DNA from: Mucinivorans hirudinis
Lineage (GTDB): Bacteria > Bacteroidota > Bacteroidia > Bacteroidales > Rikenellaceae
Direction: 5' to 3'
Length of the DNA: 64,000 nucleotides
NCBI GenBank assembly: GCA_000723505.1
Contig: HG934468.1
Location: 962,798 to 1,026,797 of the forward strand
Shown: piece by piece, positions 17,018 to 26,208 of the stretch
Layout: each line of letters starts with the position of its first letter
Numbering within the stretch: the first letter of the stretch is position 1
The notes under the pieces: generated by a model
What the model was told of the DNA's origin: nothing
Seen by the model: only the letters and a program-made list of their open reading frames with translations
Databases searched by the model: none
Translations under genes and position numbers: made by a program

Positions 17018-19036
17018 ATGAAGAAAATCTTGATGTTTGCGGCAGCAGCAACGGTAGCGTTGTCTAGCTGTCAGAAGAACGAAATCCTCGAAAACGAGGT
17101 ACCACAGGCAAACGACGGAAAAATCAAATTCTCGTCAATCCAAAACCTCACAACCAAGGCAGCTCCCGGTCACGCTATGGAGAGCACCGATGACTTGCGT
17201 GCATTGGGTAACTTCAAAGTAGTGGGTTATGGCACGGCAGCACCAATCGAGAATGTTGCTTATGTTACTGCTTCTCCGCAGTATAACGGTAGCACTTGGG
17301 AGTACACCAACGAGCCATATTGGCCTCAACAAGCACTGAACTTTATGGCTTATGCTCCAATGGGTACTTCCAATTCAGCAGGTGTTACAGGTACGGACGT
17401 AGCAGCAACCATTGCTGCCACAGGTATCACTAAAGATGGCTTCACCGTTGGTACTACTAATAACTCTCAAATCGACTTCGTTGTAGCTAAAGAGCTTGGC
17501 AAAACCAAAGAGAACCGCACAATGTTGAAGTTCAAACACGCTTTGACACAAGTAAACTTCAAGGCGATGGTTGTAAATCAGATAGGTGGCGTCGCTATTC
17601 CTGCAGATGACCAACTTAAAGTCTCTATCTCTGGTGTTTCTATCAACAACATCCAATCCAAGGGTAACTTTGCTTGGACTGCTGCAACCACCGGTACGAA
17701 CAATACCATTCAGCAAAAGGCTTGGGGCACATTGACTGACGGCATCGGCTACTCGGCTGACCCATCAACCCCTTTCACCACATTGGGTACAGGCACAGCA
17801 GGTACAGTTGCTAATGCTACAACTATCAAACAAACTGGCGACAACCTCTCATTGTTGATGATTCCTCAGGACTTCAACGCTTGGGACCCTCAGGTGAAAA
17901 TCTCAGACAACGACGCAAATGCAAAAGGTGCATACGTGAAGTTGATGGCTAAAATTTGGGTAACAAGAGGTGGTAATAATGTTGTTCTTCACGGTAAATT
18001 CAATGGCGTGGCTGGAGAAGAGAGCGACCTTTCAAAATACACTGAAATGCCTATCTACATTCCTGTTTCCTCATTGGGTACTGATGTGAACGACGTTACT
18101 AATGCTCCTCTTGGTCAGTGGGTACCCGGTCGTAAGATTAACTACATCATCACATTCGGCGACCGCACATCAGGCTCTGGCGGTGGTGGCTGGACAGACA
18201 ACGGCGAAGACGTAGACCCAAAACCGGTTCTTATCCCTATCCGCTTCACAGTTGCTCTCGAGGACTGGGTTGAACAAGATGTACCTCTTCTTACTGCTGA
18301 TGTTATAGGTAACACTTCATCTCCTCTTACAACATCTTTCATCAAGGGTTACTCAGACCAAGTGCTTAACGACATCAAGGGTGCTCAATATCCTAAGTCA
18401 TTCCAAGCTAAGGTTAATGTAAACAGCACTAACACTGACGCTCTCACTGCTAATGTTAATGTATCGGTAGCTGATTTCCTTTCGGTTGCTAATCGTCAAT
18501 GGTTCCGTCCGGGTAGTACAATCACTTGGAGTGTTAAAACTGCTGATTGGAGTACTTTCGGTTTAGCAAATACAGATTTTGCCGCTTCAAACGGTTGGGC
18601 AGTGGTAATTGACAACACTCCTGCAAACCCTAACGCTAAGACTGTAACTTTGACAAAAACAGCTGAATCTTCAATCACTTGGAGTTCATTGTTCGCCGAC
18701 ATCGACCAATTCACTTTGGCTATCCAAAAGAACATCGAAGGATTGGCTGCTCCCGCGGTTTGCTCTTACACTGTGAATGCTGCTAAAAACGCTGTTACTC
18801 TCGCTAAAGACGAGTACCTCGAAACAGGTTACCTAAACTCTGTTACAGTTAGAGATAATGCTTCGGCAACAAGTACTGTTGCTTATGTATTCAGCAACAT
18901 AACATTCGGTAGCTACAAAATCACTATGGACATTCCTTCTAACTGGACATACGCTGCATCTGCCGGCAATGTTCTTTCGGCTGATGGCAAACAAGTTATC
19001 GTTACCGGTGCAGGTACTGTAACTTTCACACGATAA
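17018..19036 (+). CDS. Fimbrillin family lipoprotein, probable major shaft subunit
   Basis: 672 residues. Lipoprotein signal MKKILMFAAAATVALSSCQK (Cys 19). The fimbrillin-like domain shows KIKFSSIQNLTTKA, then EPYWPQQALNFMAYAP and MLKFKHALTQVNFKA, all typical of the Fimbrillin_like/Mfa1 fold that polymerises by donor-strand exchange after proteolysis. Codon use is strikingly biased toward GGT, GCT and ACT compared with neighbours, which suggests strong expression and fits the major structural subunit. A GC-rich hairpin follows the stop. C-terminal Ig-like beta segments follow the fimbrillin region (~430 onward). Confidence 0.82.
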   Translation: MKKILMFAAAATVALSSCQKNEILENEVPQANDGKIKFSSIQNLTTKAAPGHAMESTDDLRALGNFKVVGYGTAAPIENVAYVTASPQYNGSTWEYTNEPYWPQQALNFMAYAPMGTSNSAGVTGTDVAATIAATGITKDGFTVGTTNNSQIDFVVAKELGKTKENRTMLKFKHALTQVNFKAMVVNQIGGVAIPADDQLKVSISGVSINNIQSKGNFAWTAATTGTNNTIQQKAWGTLTDGIGYSADPSTPFTTLGTGTAGTVANATTIKQTGDNLSLLMIPQDFNAWDPQVKISDNDANAKGAYVKLMAKIWVTRGGNNVVLHGKFNGVAGEESDLSKYTEMPIYIPVSSLGTDVNDVTNAPLGQWVPGRKINYIITFGDRTSGSGGGGWTDNGEDVDPKPVLIPIRFTVALEDWVEQDVPLLTADVIGNTSSPLTTSFIKGYSDQVLNDIKGAQYPKSFQAKVNVNSTNTDALTANVNVSVADFLSVANRQWFRPGSTITWSVKTADWSTFGLANTDFAASNGWAVVIDNTPANPNAKTVTLTKTAESSITWSSLFADIDQFTLAIQKNIEGLAAPAVCSYTVNAAKNAVTLAKDEYLETGYLNSVTVRDNASATSTVAYVFSNITFGSYKITMDIPSNWTYAASAGNVLSADGKQVIVTGAGTVTFTR

Positions 19037-19063
19037 TCTAAGCGCAGATTAAACCAACACAGG

Positions 19064-19089
19064 GTTGCGGGGGGTGATACCCCCGCAAC
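19064..19089 (+). promoter_or_regulatory. GC-rich hairpin between the two fimbrillin genes
   Basis: GTTGCGGGGG and CCCCCGCAAC form a perfect 10-bp stem with a GTGATA loop. No U-tract follows, so it is not a standard terminator. It lies 28 bp after the first fimbrillin stop and 31 bp before the next start. A plausible role is to protect the upstream fimbrillin mRNA or partly terminate transcription, giving more of the first subunit. Confidence 0.6.
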
Positions 19090-19120
19090 TCACCCAAAAC
19101 AGAGAATAAACAAAGAACAG

Positions 19121-22100
19121 ATGAAAATAATAGATAGGCTAATCTTTGGGCTATTGATAGCTGTAGCACTGACTGGTTGTGCCAAGTCGGAGATTGACAT
19201 CGCACCCACCAATGACAGAATACAATTTCGCACCTCTACATTCGACACAAAAGCATCCTCTTATGTACCCGATGGCAAGGGTGCAAATATCATTACAACG
19301 ATGGGTGTCTATGCCGCTACTACGGGTGAGCAAGAGTATAATCCCGCATCCCACAAGGTGAACTTTATTACCGATATGAAGGTGTCGCGCGCCGATGCCT
19401 CCTCGCCTTGGGGCTATGCCAATACCCAGTATTGGCCCGTGGGTAAGACCACCTTTTTTGCCTACTCTCCCCACACAGCCAAAGGGGCAACAATAAGCAC
19501 CACCGATGCGGGTGCTCCCAAAATTGAGTTTACAGTCCAAAAATCCCAAAAGGAACAAGTCGATTTGATGGTTGCAAAACCTGCACTCAACCGCACCAAG
19601 ACCGAAAATTCCGTAACAATGCAGATGCAGCACGCACTGACCAAAATCGGCTTCTCGGCAAAAATCACTCACGATGTGAGCTTGATTCCTAAGGTAGACT
19701 GGGTCAAAATATCAAAAATAGAGATTAATGGGGTCTATTCGCGCGGTACTCACAGGATGGATGGTGATGATGTTTGGACAGACCTTTCGGAGGTTGTCCC
19801 CGTAGAAAACCCTTATCATCTGGACAATATTACGGATGCGAGCGGTAGTGGCGGACTGCGAGATATTGAACTTACCCACACCGAATACACAAATATTACA
19901 GCCGACGATGGCTACTTGTTGATGATGCCGCAAGTGCTATCGGGACTACGAGACGGGTTGAGTACTAAGCTAAAAGTGTGGGTAACGACCAGTTATGAAG
20001 CCACAGAGGGAGATAGCGGATTCTTCACCGACCCCATCGAGTTTATGCTGGAGGCAACAGCCCTCGATTGGAAACAGGGCGAGGCTATCAACTATATGAT
20101 TAATATAGATATGACCGATTTGGCAACCAAAAAGGCTACTCTTGAGGCAAAGGTTACCGAGTGGCAGGAGGTTGGTTCAGACTTGGAGATTCTCCAACGA
20201 GAACTCAATGCAACGCGCCTTTGGGCAAAGGTGTGGGGAGGGGCGGTTACGCGCATCTACTTCTGGAGCAACCAGCCATACGTGTGGATTGAAAACTCGG
20301 AGATATACGGAGGGACATCATCAACGGATTTCCCTGCATCACCACGTGTGGGCGAAACTGTAAATCAACACTTTCGCGAGATTGGTTATCAATTTAATAT
20401 GGCTGCAATTAACGCAGCCACAGACAAGAAGGCAGTGATAGATGCACAATACGGCGCATATAACAATGTCAAAAACTTTCACTATGACCCCTCGACTGGT
20501 AAGGGCTATTTCGATGTTGAGAATGTCACAAATTCGGGAGCTCCTGAGAATCTCAACTACCACGTCTTTCTCTGTGCATCGAACGACAAATATATCGACA
20601 AACCACTTCGTCGCTCCATTCGCCTGAACCACATTTTGGAGAACACTCCCGCCTCGGGCAACATTTCGACCCCCTATGTGGGTACGTTCCACCGCAATAA
20701 TGAGGTAGGCGAACGCATCATCACGTGGAACAACACGGGTGACTGGACGGCGGTGCTTATGGACACACCCTCGCAGGATGAGTTTGGAGGTGAATATGCC
20801 GATTATCAAAGCGTTTTGATAGACCGCCTTATGAGTCCTGCACTCGAGGCAGGTATTCTATATACGGATAATCCGGGTGATGCCGAAGATTACAATGTCT
20901 CTGAGTGGAAAAATGTTGTAGGGGGACTAGGAACAGCCGAAGGCAAGCGCTGGGTAAGTGGAACGGACAAAATATACCTTCGCGTGGGGTGGGATTCAAA
21001 AAACGTTCCGCCGCCTACTCGCAGCTCCGTATCCTCTTCCCTACGCAACCGATACGCCGTGATAAATATATATAACGGCAAACTCACAACCGAGGAACAG
21101 ATAAATAGAGCTACACCCGTGGTGAGACTTTATGTGCGTCAGGGCGAAGAGCCCGATTACTTGATGAATCCCACAGGAGACTACTACTACCCCGTGCAGA
21201 ACTACCAAAACTCACCGGATTGGAGCGTTATTCCCAATATTGTGACTAATGGCGTCAATATAGTCTATCCGATTAATATGCAGTCATATAGCACTCCTAC
21301 GGTTCCCAAAACCGATAAGCGAGATAGGGCTGTGAAATTCTCTCCCTATAATTTGATTGACCCTAACAATAACCCTGGTTATACAAATTATAATTCCTAT
21401 ACTCAGGTTCCAGTGCGAGGGGCTAAGTTTGCTCAATATCCCTCACAGGCAGGATATATGTTCTTTTTGAATTACAATAGATTAGCATTTAATCCGGCAG
21501 TGCCTGATGCGGGAACGGGAATCAGTGGCGCAAGACCCTCGGATTTCTATACCAATAAACCCTGGGATGCTGAACTCGACGAAGTTGCGCCCGTAGGATT
21601 CCGCCGCCCCAGAGAGTACCAGACAGATGCCTCTATCTACTATGACTATAGAGAATCTGAGTTTGGTCAATCTTTATTCAAAGAGCCGGCAGCTATAAAG
21701 AAATTTTCAGGTTACAGTGGTAGTTATCTTATTAAGGACGGTGCGGGTTTTATCAATAGTAATCAGGGTTTGTATGCTGATGGATTTTTCGACCGCCGAA
21801 AGATTGCGGGGAGCGATAATACTGATTTAAGAGTAGGCAAAGGTAATGAGATTGCATATTTCGGTTCACTCTTTTTCAACGAAAGAACTCTTGCATCGCT
21901 TTTTTTTGCCCATTCCGGCTCAAGGTCATTCCAAGGAATAACACCGGGCGGTCTGTATAGCCGAGGAGTTGCGGCGCTATATTGGTCGAGCAATCAATCC
22001 ATTCCCCACACAGATAATGGTGAAATTATTCAAAATCCAGCAAGTAACCAATATAGTTACGGCTGGGGGCTAGATATTTGGATAAATAGTACGACCTATC

Positions 22101-22180
22101 GTTTTGGTGTAACTATGAGAATTAGTAAAGACGAAGCCTCTCCCATTCGGTGTGTGGTGGATGATGGAGGTGGAAATTAA
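19121..22180 (+). CDS. Long fimbrillin family lipoprotein with FISUMP-like C-terminal domain
   Basis: 1019 residues. Lipoprotein signal IAVALTGCAKSE (Cys ~21). Residues ~30-350 repeat the fimbrillin pattern (RIQFRTSTFDTKA, TQYWPVGKTTFFAYSP, TMQMQHALTKIGFSA). The central ~360-700 region looks beta-rich and is not recognised. The last ~230 residues (EVAPVGFRRPREYQT, ALYWSSNQSIP, SPIRCVVDDGGG) resemble the FISUMP/major-paralogous domain found on secreted Bacteroidota proteins, a C-type-lectin-like fold. That suggests a minor or tip subunit that binds a surface ligand. Expression is probably lower than for the preceding fimbrillin. Confidence 0.78.
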   Translation: MKIIDRLIFGLLIAVALTGCAKSEIDIAPTNDRIQFRTSTFDTKASSYVPDGKGANIITTMGVYAATTGEQEYNPASHKVNFITDMKVSRADASSPWGYANTQYWPVGKTTFFAYSPHTAKGATISTTDAGAPKIEFTVQKSQKEQVDLMVAKPALNRTKTENSVTMQMQHALTKIGFSAKITHDVSLIPKVDWVKISKIEINGVYSRGTHRMDGDDVWTDLSEVVPVENPYHLDNITDASGSGGLRDIELTHTEYTNITADDGYLLMMPQVLSGLRDGLSTKLKVWVTTSYEATEGDSGFFTDPIEFMLEATALDWKQGEAINYMINIDMTDLATKKATLEAKVTEWQEVGSDLEILQRELNATRLWAKVWGGAVTRIYFWSNQPYVWIENSEIYGGTSSTDFPASPRVGETVNQHFREIGYQFNMAAINAATDKKAVIDAQYGAYNNVKNFHYDPSTGKGYFDVENVTNSGAPENLNYHVFLCASNDKYIDKPLRRSIRLNHILENTPASGNISTPYVGTFHRNNEVGERIITWNNTGDWTAVLMDTPSQDEFGGEYADYQSVLIDRLMSPALEAGILYTDNPGDAEDYNVSEWKNVVGGLGTAEGKRWVSGTDKIYLRVGWDSKNVPPPTRSSVSSSLRNRYAVINIYNGKLTTEEQINRATPVVRLYVRQGEEPDYLMNPTGDYYYPVQNYQNSPDWSVIPNIVTNGVNIVYPINMQSYSTPTVPKTDKRDRAVKFSPYNLIDPNNNPGYTNYNSYTQVPVRGAKFAQYPSQAGYMFFLNYNRLAFNPAVPDAGTGISGARPSDFYTNKPWDAELDEVAPVGFRRPREYQTDASIYYDYRESEFGQSLFKEPAAIKKFSGYSGSYLIKDGAGFINSNQGLYADGFFDRRKIAGSDNTDLRVGKGNEIAYFGSLFFNERTLASLFFAHSGSRSFQGITPGGLYSRGVAALYWSSNQSIPHTDNGEIIQNPASNQYSYGWGLDIWINSTTYRFGVTMRISKDEASPIRCVVDDGGGN

Positions 22181-22200
22181 GAAACTGTTTAAATTTTTGA

Positions 22201-25119
22201 ATGAAACAGAAGATGAACGCATTAAAATATGTAATAGTAAGTGGTTTGCTTTTTCTCTTTGCTTGCACAAAGAGCCAGATTGACGTGCCAGAAGAGAAAC
22301 CCCTGCCCGATGGTATGACTCGAATCAAGATTCAGACCAACTTTGCGGGCTTTGCCAAGCCCACAACTCGTGGCGAGGGGATTGAGAGTAATAATGTAGA
22401 GCTGTTTTTGCTCGATAAAGATTGGAATAACGTACTCGCTGAGAGTACCACGATAAATCCCGCCACGGGAATTGTCGAAGTTACATTAACTTTTTTGGGC
22501 GAAGAGACCGACACCTATCGTGTAGTGATTATCGCCAACCCACCCGCCAAATTCAATAATGGAACTATCGACAAAAAGTTTAGCGACATTCTCTGGGGAG
22601 ATATTTCAGATTACACCGCACTAAAAGAGAGGTTAAATACCTTGCCAATAGACCATTCTGGTGTTACGGGCACGGAAATACCAATGACTGGAGTTTCGGG
22701 CGAATACACAAAAAAACAGCTCGAAGAGCTAACCGCACCCATTGAGATTAACCTTACCCGAATGGTGGCAAAGGTGGAGGTTAATTCGACAGCATCTGAA
22801 TTCCAGTTGGATGGAATAAGTGTATATAATGCTCCCACACGTGGTTGGTTTTTCTCGCCTACGGACTACCCCGCAAAGATGCGCGACAACACAGGTGGTT
22901 TGATTGATTATAGTTTTTCGGCATCCCCACTCTACGTTTACGAATCTCGAAAGGAAGAGAAGAGTGCCCTAATCGTAAAAGGAAGGTATAATGGAAGTGC
23001 CGTGAGTACTTACTACCGCTTGGAGGTGGACAAAGATTACACATACTCCTACAAAGATATCGATGGAGTAGTCAAAACAATGCCGGTAAAGCGAGGCGAC
23101 AATTACTTTCTGCGCAACTGCCACTATCTTTTCAATATAATATCCGTTTCAGACAAGGGCTACGCATCACCCGAAGAGGCGATGGCGGGCAATGCAAACA
23201 ACAGCGTGATAAGTGCATCGGTAGACGTTATAGACCTATCAAGCCACGATATTGTGGACAATGGCGAGTACTATCTTGGTGTTAGTAATTCGCGCTATTA
23301 CTACTATGGCACCCTTGGGCTTTCATCGGCTAATCTCTCCATTGCTACCGTATCCCACAACGCTCCCCGGGGAGTTTCCAATATTAAAATAGAGCTCCCC
23401 ACGGGTATTGAGTTAGCCTCCCCTTCGCCTTTTGCCGACAACGATGGCAGTGTGCAAAGTGGAGAATTAATGGTTAATATCACCGAATCATTCACGGGAG
23501 GTTCTATAAAACTGACCGTTGGAAGTATCACGAAAAATGTCATTGTCGAAGTCAAAGATGGATTAAACAACATTCCAAGCGGAATTTGCGACGATTTTGC
23601 AGACGGTCTGCACGTTGTTGGCGAGATAAAAGATGCCTCGGCATCTTGGGTGAAACTATCCACCTCCTCGAGTGGTTCGCTTGCTTCGGGATCATCTTAC
23701 GTTACCACTGACGAGGGAGATATATATTTTGTATTTAACTCCGTGATGAATATGTCGCCACGATACACGAACATATTTCTTTCACGCCGAGATGGAGGTG
23801 GGCGAGTAAAAGTGCATTTCGGACTCAAGGATATTCCATTAGAGACTCCTCCCTCAAACGTGATAGAGGGTACTACCTATTATGCTAACAACACTTTTTC
23901 ATTCATATTCAAAAATGAAGGCGATTATCCATTCATTATCGAGGCTTGGGAGGTAGACAAAAATGGCAACAAAATAGGAAGCGCGCCACTCTATCAAGAG
24001 CAGGAGGCAGACCTAAGAACAGACGTTGATAGAACCATCACCCTGCCGGATATGCCTTATGAAGTTGGCGTACAATCAGTGCAATATATAATGGTATGTA
24101 CGTTCTATAATGGACAATGGTACGAAAATACATATGAATTCCAACGTGTATACGAAGGTATAGTACGTATTCTCACTGTGGGACGTACGGGAATCAAAGG
24201 TTGGGATGGCAAAGCAGGGGGTTATGGGGATACAAAGTACCAGCTTGGGAGCAAACCGCCCAGCGGAACTGATTACGCCAGTGGTTTGGGAGCGCTCCTT
24301 AGCACTTTCTTTGGCAAGGCAGGGATGCCTGTTACCAATCAATTTGAGGTCTATAATTACAACACAAGTTCAGCAGCACCGAGTCCAAATGATAACAACT
24401 TTAGAGGGCTTATTAATATCTTAAATGATAATAAGATTAATATCCTTGTCTGCTTTGCCCCTCCAACTTCAAGCTATGAGGGACCAACTGCAACACAGGT
24501 TGAAGAAATATTGGCGTGGCTCGAAGCAGACCCCAATCGCGGACTTTACTACACTTGCGACTGGGGTAACAGTATAAAAGTCATCAATAACGTAGCCTTT
24601 AACCAAAAATTCTTCGGCGTTGACGGAACATACTCAGCTTCACAATCTAACGATCTGATAAAAATATCAGAGTCAGTAGAGCCTGAAAAATTCCACAACG
24701 AGGTATTCCAAGATATTATGGTAAAGGGCAGTTACACTTCTTGGACAGCCTTCCCCGGAAATCCGGTAAACCTAACAAACCCCGCTACACGGTTCTATGG
24801 AGCTACCCCCACCTATGGCAGTATTCCATTTGATATTGTGGATAAAACAGAGTTTATACCTCTGCTATACAATAATGTCGGAACAGCGAGCGCTCCCATA
24901 CTCAACGTAATTCTGGCAGTAGACCCCAAACGTCATATTGTATTCCAAGGTGAGTTGCAGTTTTTGCAAGGAGGGGTTGCCAAGGATGGTACTCACTATC
25001 TCAACCCTTATGCCTCGTCAGGATACCTGGGATTGAAGAGTACGACTAATGGTGATTTTCCCAAACTGATGGCGAACCTGTGGGAGTGGTTTATGAAAAA
25101 GGTGGCTCTGGGGAAATAA
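22201..25119 (+). CDS. FimB/Mfa2-like fimbrial lipoprotein with unusual C-terminal domain
   Basis: 972 residues. Lipoprotein signal SGLLFLFACTKSQ (Cys ~22). Residues ~35-330 follow the FimB/Mfa2 or DUF4906 anchor/tip pattern (NNVELFLLDKDWNNVLAES, YRVVIIANPPAKF, EINLTRMVAKVEVNSTA). A beta-rich middle follows. From ~660 the text changes: VRILTVGRTGIKGWDG, NINILNDNKINILVCFAPP-like strands and EEILAWLEADPNRGLYYTCD look like an alternating beta/alpha, Rossmann-like fold. I cannot name that domain. Last gene of the fimbrial operon, 20 bp after the previous stop. Start could be either of two nearby ATGs (22201, 22213). Confidence 0.68.
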   Translation: MKQKMNALKYVIVSGLLFLFACTKSQIDVPEEKPLPDGMTRIKIQTNFAGFAKPTTRGEGIESNNVELFLLDKDWNNVLAESTTINPATGIVEVTLTFLGEETDTYRVVIIANPPAKFNNGTIDKKFSDILWGDISDYTALKERLNTLPIDHSGVTGTEIPMTGVSGEYTKKQLEELTAPIEINLTRMVAKVEVNSTASEFQLDGISVYNAPTRGWFFSPTDYPAKMRDNTGGLIDYSFSASPLYVYESRKEEKSALIVKGRYNGSAVSTYYRLEVDKDYTYSYKDIDGVVKTMPVKRGDNYFLRNCHYLFNIISVSDKGYASPEEAMAGNANNSVISASVDVIDLSSHDIVDNGEYYLGVSNSRYYYYGTLGLSSANLSIATVSHNAPRGVSNIKIELPTGIELASPSPFADNDGSVQSGELMVNITESFTGGSIKLTVGSITKNVIVEVKDGLNNIPSGICDDFADGLHVVGEIKDASASWVKLSTSSSGSLASGSSYVTTDEGDIYFVFNSVMNMSPRYTNIFLSRRDGGGRVKVHFGLKDIPLETPPSNVIEGTTYYANNTFSFIFKNEGDYPFIIEAWEVDKNGNKIGSAPLYQEQEADLRTDVDRTITLPDMPYEVGVQSVQYIMVCTFYNGQWYENTYEFQRVYEGIVRILTVGRTGIKGWDGKAGGYGDTKYQLGSKPPSGTDYASGLGALLSTFFGKAGMPVTNQFEVYNYNTSSAAPSPNDNNFRGLINILNDNKINILVCFAPPTSSYEGPTATQVEEILAWLEADPNRGLYYTCDWGNSIKVINNVAFNQKFFGVDGTYSASQSNDLIKISESVEPEKFHNEVFQDIMVKGSYTSWTAFPGNPVNLTNPATRFYGATPTYGSIPFDIVDKTEFIPLLYNNVGTASAPILNVILAVDPKRHIVFQGELQFLQGGVAKDGTHYLNPYASSGYLGLKSTTNGDFPKLMANLWEWFMKKVALGK

Positions 25120-25312
25120 GCTGTCTGCAAAAATTTGTTATTTAGCTCTACCGGTGGCAATAAAGTTAATTAAAACGTTGATATTGTTTATAATATCTCA
25201 GAGTATCACCTCCTCCCCTGCCGCAGAGTGATAATAGGGTCTATGACGATACATATCAATGCGTTAAATAGGCTTGTGACAGCGTATCGAAAAATCGGTA
25301 GATAGATAAATC

Positions 25313-25350
25313 AAAAAATCCGCCTCTGTTTAAGAGGCAGATTTTTTTTT
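25313..25350 (+). terminator. Rho-independent terminator after the fimbrial operon
   Basis: AAAAATCCGCCTCT and AGAGGCAGATTTTT form a stem around a GTTTA loop, followed by a run of T residues. It stands about 200 bp after the last fimbrial gene. Confidence 0.7.
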
Positions 25351-25600
25351 TGATAAACTATGATAGGAAGCGATTCATAGGCTGCCCGAGCAATAATAGT
25401 CCATTTGGAAGTGTTTAGCACGCTAATTATCATCCGGATAACTTACAATACTACCTGCTTTTAACTGGTAAACAAATCGTGAATGACGCACTAAAAATCA
25501 ACTCTAAACAACTTCAGTACGGTGGTTGGCAATGGTTAATAAAATAGAGTTAGAGGATGTTGTATAAATTTCTACAACTATAATACACCACAAGGTTGCA

Positions 25601-25702
25601 ATATTTAATTACCATTAGTGTATTACGAGTAAAAATATTTAATTACCATTAGTGTTTTACGAGTAAAAATATTTAATTACCATTAGTATTTTGCAAGTAA
25701 AA
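25601..25702 (+). repeat. Three tandem copies of a 34-bp AT-rich repeat
   Basis: The unit begins ATATTTAATTACCATTAGTG and recurs at 25601, 25635 and 25669 with exact 34-bp spacing. The third copy differs near its end (TTTTGCAAGT instead of TTTTACGAGT), which creates the TTTG of a promoter candidate. No spacers are present, so it is not a CRISPR array. It may be a set of binding sites. Confidence 0.8.
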
Positions 25703-25720
25703 ATTTTTATTGTACATTCG
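25690..25720 (+). promoter_or_regulatory. Candidate Bacteroidota-type promoter inside the last tandem repeat
   Basis: TTTG (25690-25693), a 19-nt spacer and TACATTCG (25713-25720, one mismatch to TAnnTTTG). Transcription would start near 25727, about 480 nt before the SusC start codon. Confidence 0.4.
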
Positions 25721-26208
25721 CAGATGCAATTAGGTGTACTTTCCCGCCTCTTAAACAATGGCGGATTACTTTTTAGGTGTGAAAATCAACAACATTGTTA
25801 GTTACTATTTTCGCTGTTTTATACTATTTGGACAATGGGTGGTTTTTAATCATCACTTAATGCTTATAATTATCATTGCGAATTTCTGCGCGATGATAAT
25901 CGTCAGCATTGAAACACACCCAACAAAATAGACAAAGCAGACTCTCTTTTACCACAATTAGGTGTTTCAAGCCTGCATATTTGGTATGATGGATATGAGA
26001 ATTTAATATTTAACTTAAACGATAACAGCCTATGGCAAAATAAAGAAGCAACCCAAAGTTATGATTCGGCACAAAATCTACACTGTCGATTTAATAGAAG
26101 GTTAGAGAAACCAAAGAGTAAAAATAATTTCATTACTCTGCGGATGTGGAAGATAAAGTCACGAATAACTTTCTAAATTTTCATTCAAGAAGTAAAACAA
26201 TTTTAACA

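Larger units (their letters stand above)
25120..26208 (+). other. 1.1-kb non-coding region upstream of susC-like gene
   Basis: No convincing gene is present. It holds a terminator-like hairpin (25313-25350), three 34-bp tandem repeats (25601-25702), a consensus-like promoter (25690-25720), a short hairpin around 25743-25764, and a long imperfect hairpin at 25859-25910. AATTAGGTGT occurs twice (about 25730 and 25958). The amount of structure suggests a long 5' leader or a small RNA controlling the SusC/D genes, but no known RNA family is recognised. Confidence 0.5.

Noticed and set aside
25601-25702. Possible short CRISPR array
   Set aside because: The 34-bp units abut directly with no unique spacers, and no cas genes are in the window.
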